Shown here piece by piece: positions 58,738-64,000 of a stretch of DNA of 64,000 nt. The stretch spans positions 1-64,000 of the forward strand of contig NZ_JYHV01000007.1 in the NCBI RefSeq assembly GCF_000952685.1, given 5' to 3'. This stretch comes from Stutzerimonas stutzeri (GTDB lineage Bacteria; Pseudomonadota; Gammaproteobacteria; Pseudomonadales; Pseudomonadaceae). The notes beneath the pieces are model-generated. The model was not told the DNA's origin. It searched no databases and saw only the letters and a program-made list of their open reading frames with translations. Within the stretch, counting starts at the first letter, position 1. Each line of letters starts with the position of its first letter. A program made the translations under genes and the position numbers.

Positions 58738-58767
58738 TTGTGACGGCGCTCGGTCTTGGCGTATGCT
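58738..58767 (+). promoter_or_regulatory. Candidate promoter of the malic enzyme gene
   Basis: TTGTGA (58738-58743), 18 bases, TATGCT (58762-58767). Both boxes are fair matches to the sigma-70 consensus. A TTGACA at 58714-58719 has no good -10 partner. The start would be about 35 bases before the ATG. Confidence 0.45.
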
Positions 58768-58807
58768 CGGCCCCCTGTCTGTCCCAGTAAAATAAGCGGA
58801 ATGCCTC

Positions 58808-60076
58808 ATGACTGACCTGAAAACTGCCGCTCTCGACTATCATTCCCAGCCTCGTCCGGGAAAGCTGAGTGTCGAGCTGACCAAGCCCACTTCCACCGCT
58901 CGTGATCTGTCACTGGCCTACAGCCCTGGCGTGGCGGAACCGGTTCGAGAAATCGCCCGTGATCCGGAGCTGGCTTACCGATACACCGGTAAAGGCAATC
59001 TGGTCGCGGTGATCTCCGACGGCACCGCGATTCTTGGTCTGGGCAATCTGGGGCCGCTGGCATCCAAGCCGGTTATGGAAGGCAAGGGCGTTCTGTTCAA
59101 GCGATTCGCTGGTGTCGACGTGTTCGATATCGAAGTCGATGCGGAAAGTCCTCAGGCTTTCATCGATACGGTCAAGCGCATTTCCATCACCTTCGGTGGC
59201 ATCAACCTGGAAGATATCAAGGCGCCTGAATGCTTCGAGATCGAGCGGGCGCTGATCGAGCAATGCGACATTCCGGTATTCCATGACGACCAGCACGGCA
59301 CCGCTATCGTTACTGCGGCGGGCATGCTCAATGCATTGGAAATCGCTGGCAAGACGCTGGAGCAGGCCAAGATCGTCTGCCTCGGCGCCGGCGCTGCGGC
59401 GACCTCTTGCATGAAGCTGCTTGTCAGTATGGGGGCGAAGGTCGAGAACATTTTCATGATCGATCGCAAGGGTGTAGTCCATGCTGGTCGTGACGATCTG
59501 AATCAGTACAAGGCGGTGTTTGCCCATGAGACAGACAAGCGCACGCTGGATGATGCCCTCGATGGCGCTGACGTCTTTGTAGGCCTGTCCGGCCCCAATC
59601 TGTTGAGCGCCGAAGGCCTCAAGCTGATGGCAGCGAACCCGGTAGTGTTCGCCTGCTCGAACCCCGATCCGGAGATCAACCCAGAGCTCGCTCACGCGAC
59701 CCGTCCCGATGTGATCATGGCTACTGGCCGCTCGGATTATCCGAACCAGGTCAACAACGTGCTGGGCTTCCCGTTCATTTTCCGTGGGGCGCTGGATGTT
59801 CGTGCGACGCGCATCAATGAGGAGATGAAAATCGCTGCTGCGGTGGCTCTGCGTGAGCTGGCCAAGCTGCCGGTTCCGGCTGAGGTGGCTGCTGCTTATG
59901 GCGTTGAGCAGCTTCAGTTCGGGCGTGAATACATCATTCCGAAACCGATGGATCCTCGCCTGATCACCCTCGTCTCCGACGCGGTGGCCAAAGCAGCGAT
60001 CGAAAGCGGCGTGGCGACACTGCCGTATCCGTCGAATTACCCGCTCAAGTCGGTTCACGACGTGTTCAATGGCTGA
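58808..60076 (+). CDS. maeB: Malic enzyme (oxaloacetate-decarboxylating), short form
   Basis: Oxidative decarboxylation of malate to pyruvate, probably NADP-linked. The 422-residue protein has the malic N-terminal domain ([34 protein letters not shown] in parts), the metal/substrate region [11 protein letters not shown], and the Rossmann motif [10 protein letters not shown]. coli MaeB is about 760 residues because of a C-terminal phosphotransacetylase-like domain; that domain is absent here, and the stop is followed by a terminator, so the short form is natural for this lineage. Cofactor is inferred. Confidence 0.92.
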   Translation: MTDLKTAALDYHSQPRPGKLSVELTKPTSTARDLSLAYSPGVAEPVREIARDPELAYRYTGKGNLVAVISDGTAILGLGNLGPLASKPVMEGKGVLFKRFAGVDVFDIEVDAESPQAFIDTVKRISITFGGINLEDIKAPECFEIERALIEQCDIPVFHDDQHGTAIVTAAGMLNALEIAGKTLEQAKIVCLGAGAAATSCMKLLVSMGAKVENIFMIDRKGVVHAGRDDLNQYKAVFAHETDKRTLDDALDGADVFVGLSGPNLLSAEGLKLMAANPVVFACSNPDPEINPELAHATRPDVIMATGRSDYPNQVNNVLGFPFIFRGALDVRATRINEEMKIAAAVALRELAKLPVPAEVAAAYGVEQLQFGREYIIPKPMDPRLITLVSDAVAKAAIESGVATLPYPSNYPLKSVHDVFNG

Positions 60077-60121
60077 TTAGCTCGGCCATAGCCCCGCTTC
60101 GGCGGGTGCGCGGCACTCGGA

Positions 60122-60150
60122 AAAACCCCAGCCCCGGCTGGGGTTTTCTA
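60122..60150. terminator. Bidirectional intrinsic terminator
   Basis: AAAACCCCAGCC and GGCTGGGGTTTT are perfect 12-base arms with a two-base centre, followed by CTATTTCG. It lies 45 bases past the malic enzyme stop and about 105 bases beyond the end of convergent ponA, and is symmetric enough to serve both. Confidence 0.9.
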
Positions 60151-60254
60151 TTTCGGGCTATGGTAAGAAGCTTGGCGCACTGGAGCGCGCTTGCGGCCTG
60201 TGATCCCCCCGAGTCCGCTGCGATCAGGAGCGGGCGTCGGGGGATGCAGAGGAT

Positions 60255-62693
60255 CTAGAACAGATCGATCGGTGCGGCTTCGGATGCTGGTAGCGGGCTG
60301 TCGGGCAACATTGAGCCTGGAATCATCTCGTCATTCATGTCAGGCGGCGAGTCTTCGCTTCGAAAGATCTCAAAGTAAGCGTCAGGTGTGCCTGGGGCTG
60401 CCGCTCGGCCGCTTTTGGGATCGATTCGCAATGTCAAAATGCCTTCCGGTTCGGCGGGCGCATGCTCGGGGGCGCCGTCCAGCACGGCGCTCATGTACTT
60501 CATCCAAATCGGCAGCGCTACCGTTCCGCCATATTCCCGCCGACCGAGCGTTTGGGGTTGATCGAAGCCTGTCCAGACCGTGGTCACGATGTCAGCGTTG
60601 TAGCCGGAGAACCAGCTGTCCTTGGACTCGTTGGTCGTGCCGGTCTTTCCTGCAAGATCCCCGCGCCCCATCGCCAAAGCCCGTCTGCCTGTGCCGCGCT
60701 TGATGACGTCCTGCAGCATGCTGGTCATGATGTAGGCGGTGCGCTCGTCGATGATCTGCTCCGCATACGCGGGCGCCGGCCTGGCTGGCTGCGAGTCGCT
60801 CGCCAGTGGCGTGTCGATCTGTGCGTAGGCGGTGGCCGCCGCTTCATCCTTCGCTGCTGTGTCGCCTTGCTCCGGTACGCGCACCGGGTTCGCCTCGAAG
60901 ATGATTTTTCCGTCTCGATCCTCGATGCGCTCGATCAGATAGGGTTCGATCTTGTAGCCCCCGTTCGCGAATGCTGTCCAGCCGGTAGCGATTTCCATTG
61001 GCGTCAGGGTTGCCGTACCAAGCGCCAGCGACAGGTTGGCAGGCAGGTCTTCGGATTTGAATCCAAAGCGTTTGATGTAGTCGAGGGTGTACGGAAGGCC
61101 AAGCGTCTGCAGCAGGCGAATCGAGACCAGGTTGCGTGATTTGTAAAGCGCCTCGCGCAGCCGGATCGGGCCTAGAAAGGTATTGTTGTCATTCTTGGGG
61201 CGCCAAACGCGGTCCAGGCCTTCCTCGACGAAGACGATAGGGGAGTCGTTGACCAGAGTCGCAGGGGTGAATCCGGCATCCAATGCGGCGCTATAGATAA
61301 AAGGTTTGAAGCTTGAGCCGGGCTGACGCTTGGCCTGGATAGCGCGGTTGTAGTTGCTTTGCCCAAAGGAAAAACCACCGGTCAACGCTTCGATGGAGCC
61401 GTCAAGCGGATCAAGGGATACCAGTGCGCCTTGAGCCTGGGGTATCTGGCTGAACAGCACTTCGTCATCCCGGATCTGAACGCGGATGACATCTCCTGGC
61501 TTGACGATTTCCGATGGTGACCTGGGTTGGGGCCCCAGGCTGTTGGTATTAATGAACGGGCGAGCCCATTTCATGCTTTCCCAGCTGATGCTGCGCTCGC
61601 TGCCGTCACGAAGGAGGACCTTGATCCCATCTTTGGAGACGGCACTTACGGCAGCAGGGAGCACGCCGGCCTGGCTGCGATAGTTGCCCAATTCCTTCAG
61701 CCAGCTCTCCCGGTCGGTGCCGGTCAGCCGAGCTTCCGGGCCGCGATAGCCGTGACGCTGGTCGTACTCGATCAATCCCTGGATAAGCGCCTGGTTGGCA
61801 GCGAGCTGACGCTCACTGGTGGCGGTGGTGTAAACGCGGAATCCATCGGTGTAAGCAGCACTACCGAAACGACCGACCATTTCGGCACGTGCCATCTCCG
61901 CTATATAAGGTGCGTCAAGTTCCGGCGATGACCCGTGATAGGACGCATCGACAACCTCTGTCAGCGCTTGCTGATAGCGGGTCTCGTCTATTTTTCCGAG
62001 CCGGTACATTCGTCCAAGAATCCAGTCACGCCGCTCCTTGGCACGCTCTGGGTTGGCCAGTGGGTTGAATGCAGACGGTGCTTTCGGTAAGCCTGCGATC
62101 ATGGCCATCTGCGCGAGGCTCAGATCGCCGATGGGTTTGCCGTAGTAGACCTGCGATGCCGCTTCGATACCGTAAGCTCGGTTGCCCAGATAAATTTTAT
62201 TGACGTACAGCTCAAGGATCTCATCCTTGCGCATTTCCCTTTCGATCTGAAGGGCTAAAAGGATCTCGTTGATCTTCCGCGAAAAGCTTCGCTCGCTGGT
62301 GAGGAAGTAATTCTTCGCCACCTGCATAGTGATGGTGCTGCCGCCGGTCTGAATATGGCCGGTTTTCAATAATTGCGTGGCAGCGCGCATCAGACTGGAA
62401 ACATCGACGCCATAATGATTCGCGAAGTTGTCGTCTTCGGCCGCCAGCAATGCGGCGATGAAATCCTTGGGTATCTCGTCGAAGCCGATGGGGGAACGAC
62501 GCATTTCGCCATACTCGGCGATCAGCTTGTCGTCATCGCTGTAGACGCGCAGCGGAATCTGGAGCTGTATGCTGCGTAGCGAGTCGACCGATGGCAGGTT
62601 GGGGCTGAGGTAAAGAAACGCGCCACTGAGACTGAGTAAAAGTCCACAGAAAACAGCCAAGCACGACCATAGGAAAAACTTCAGAAAACGCAT
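60255..62693 (-). CDS. ponA: Penicillin-binding protein 1A
   Basis: Bifunctional class A penicillin-binding protein of 812 residues that polymerises and cross-links peptidoglycan. It has an N-terminal membrane anchor (about 7-30) and a GT51 glycosyltransferase domain with catalytic Glu in LLAAEDDNFANHYG and GGSTITMQVAKN. An OB-like insert follows, then the transpeptidase domain with SxxK in QPGSSFKPF, SRN in YKSRNLVSIR, and KTGT in LAGKTGTTNES. Divergent from pilM, the order known in P. aeruginosa. Confidence 0.96.
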   Translation of the reverse strand: MRFLKFFLWSCLAVFCGLLLSLSGAFLYLSPNLPSVDSLRSIQLQIPLRVYSDDDKLIAEYGEMRRSPIGFDEIPKDFIAALLAAEDDNFANHYGVDVSSLMRAATQLLKTGHIQTGGSTITMQVAKNYFLTSERSFSRKINEILLALQIEREMRKDEILELYVNKIYLGNRAYGIEAASQVYYGKPIGDLSLAQMAMIAGLPKAPSAFNPLANPERAKERRDWILGRMYRLGKIDETRYQQALTEVVDASYHGSSPELDAPYIAEMARAEMVGRFGSAAYTDGFRVYTTATSERQLAANQALIQGLIEYDQRHGYRGPEARLTGTDRESWLKELGNYRSQAGVLPAAVSAVSKDGIKVLLRDGSERSISWESMKWARPFINTNSLGPQPRSPSEIVKPGDVIRVQIRDDEVLFSQIPQAQGALVSLDPLDGSIEALTGGFSFGQSNYNRAIQAKRQPGSSFKPFIYSAALDAGFTPATLVNDSPIVFVEEGLDRVWRPKNDNNTFLGPIRLREALYKSRNLVSIRLLQTLGLPYTLDYIKRFGFKSEDLPANLSLALGTATLTPMEIATGWTAFANGGYKIEPYLIERIEDRDGKIIFEANPVRVPEQGDTAAKDEAAATAYAQIDTPLASDSQPARPAPAYAEQIIDERTAYIMTSMLQDVIKRGTGRRALAMGRGDLAGKTGTTNESKDSWFSGYNADIVTTVWTGFDQPQTLGRREYGGTVALPIWMKYMSAVLDGAPEHAPAEPEGILTLRIDPKSGRAAAPGTPDAYFEIFRSEDSPPDMNDEMIPGSMLPDSPLPASEAAPIDLF

Positions 62694-62752
62694 CGGGGTT
62701 TATTGAATCCAGGGTGGGAAATGAGGTGTAAGCCGCAGACAGTGCTGAAAAG

Positions 62753-62781
62753 AAAAACCGTTCACATTATAAGCGGTTTTT
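62753..62781. other. Hairpin between divergent ponA and pilM
   Basis: AAAAACCG (62753-62760) and CGGTTTTT (62774-62781) form an inverted repeat with a 13-base AT-rich loop. It resembles a weak terminator, odd between two divergent genes. The loop contains ACATTATAAG, which could be part of a promoter. The rest of the 184-base gap shows nothing clear. Confidence 0.4.
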
Positions 62782-62850
62782 TTGCTGGGGAGCCATTTGC
62801 GCTTCTGTCAAGGCTGTTATTTAATGCGGACAAACATAATTAATCCGTAA

Positions 62851-63941
<1,091 letters not shown>

Positions 63942-63942
<1 letters not shown>

Positions 63943-64000
63943 TGGCCCGGATCAACCTATTGCCCTGGCGCGAGCAGCTTCGTGAAGAGCGTAAGCAGCG
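63942..64000 (+). CDS. pilN: Pilus assembly protein PilN (5' end only)
   Basis: Partial gene cut by the window edge. The 19 complete codons give MARINLLPWREQLREERKQ, including the INLLPWR motif that docks into PilM. Codon spacing and the TGATG overlap with pilM show coupled translation. Confidence 0.93.

Noticed and set aside
58910-60058. Open frame of 382 codons opposite the malic enzyme gene
   Set aside because: Antisense shadow of a conserved enzyme gene; no ribosome site and no recognisable family.

Overview
The window is ordinary chromosomal core DNA of a gamma-proteobacterium, and gene content and order point to Pseudomonas sensu lato, most likely the Pseudomonas (Stutzerimonas) stutzeri group. 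The grounds are the algZ-algR-hemC-hemD-hemX-hemY-dsbB-algQ-algP block, a sutA gene, a GC-rich sequence with matching codon use, and above all a glnK gene followed by two amtB genes, an arrangement known from nitrogen-fixing P. stutzeri A1501. No tRNA, rRNA, CRISPR array, prophage or insertion sequence was seen.

Layout. 0.2-8.1 kb: rep helicase, a GGDEF/EAL protein, a BetT-type choline transporter, comM and ubiK. 8.2-12.6 kb: nitrogen block glnK-amtB1-amtB2 behind a good sigma-54 promoter with upstream NtrC-like sites, then yjbQ and sutA. 12.7-17.3 kb (minus strand): the tightly coupled chain lptM-lysA-dapF-DUF484-xerC-yigB. 17.5-24.2 kb: cyaY, rnk, class I adenylate cyclase, two small conserved proteins, a CorA-type transporter, an uncharacterised membrane protein and a GNAT acetyltransferase. 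24.4-27.9 kb (minus): argH and a methyl-accepting chemotaxis protein. 28.2-36.6 kb: AlgZ/AlgR two-component system, haem synthesis genes hemCDXY, dsbB, algQ and algP. 36.5-42.8 kb: TIGR02444 protein, ABC-F ATPase, MscS-type channel, TerC protein, LysE exporter, YaiI, thioesterase, ElbB. 43.2-52.6 kb: hemB, ppk, ppx (convergent), trxA, rho, ubiD and a ferredoxin-type NAD(P)H reductase. 52.7-64 kb: SPOR protein, argS, priA (minus), rpmE, a secreted nuclease, malic enzyme, ponA (minus), pilM and the start of pilN.

How the genes work together. GlnK and the two Amt channels form a nitrogen-sensing and ammonium-uptake unit. hemC/D/B cover steps of tetrapyrrole synthesis. AlgZ/AlgR and AlgQ/AlgP are regulators of alginate, motility and sigma-factor use. 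Ppk and Ppx make and break polyphosphate. PilM and PilN belong to the type IV pilus alignment complex, and with ComM they fit a naturally transformable organism.

I found no convincing new multi-gene system. The most useful leads are small-scale: a strong terminator hairpin inside the signal-peptide codons of the secreted nuclease gene, the promoter architecture of glnK and a hairpin between the two amtB genes, an SD-less pyrimidine-rich rho leader, and an apparent join between two normally distant chromosomal segments near 52.6 kb. All family calls are from reading translations and recalled knowledge; no searches were run.
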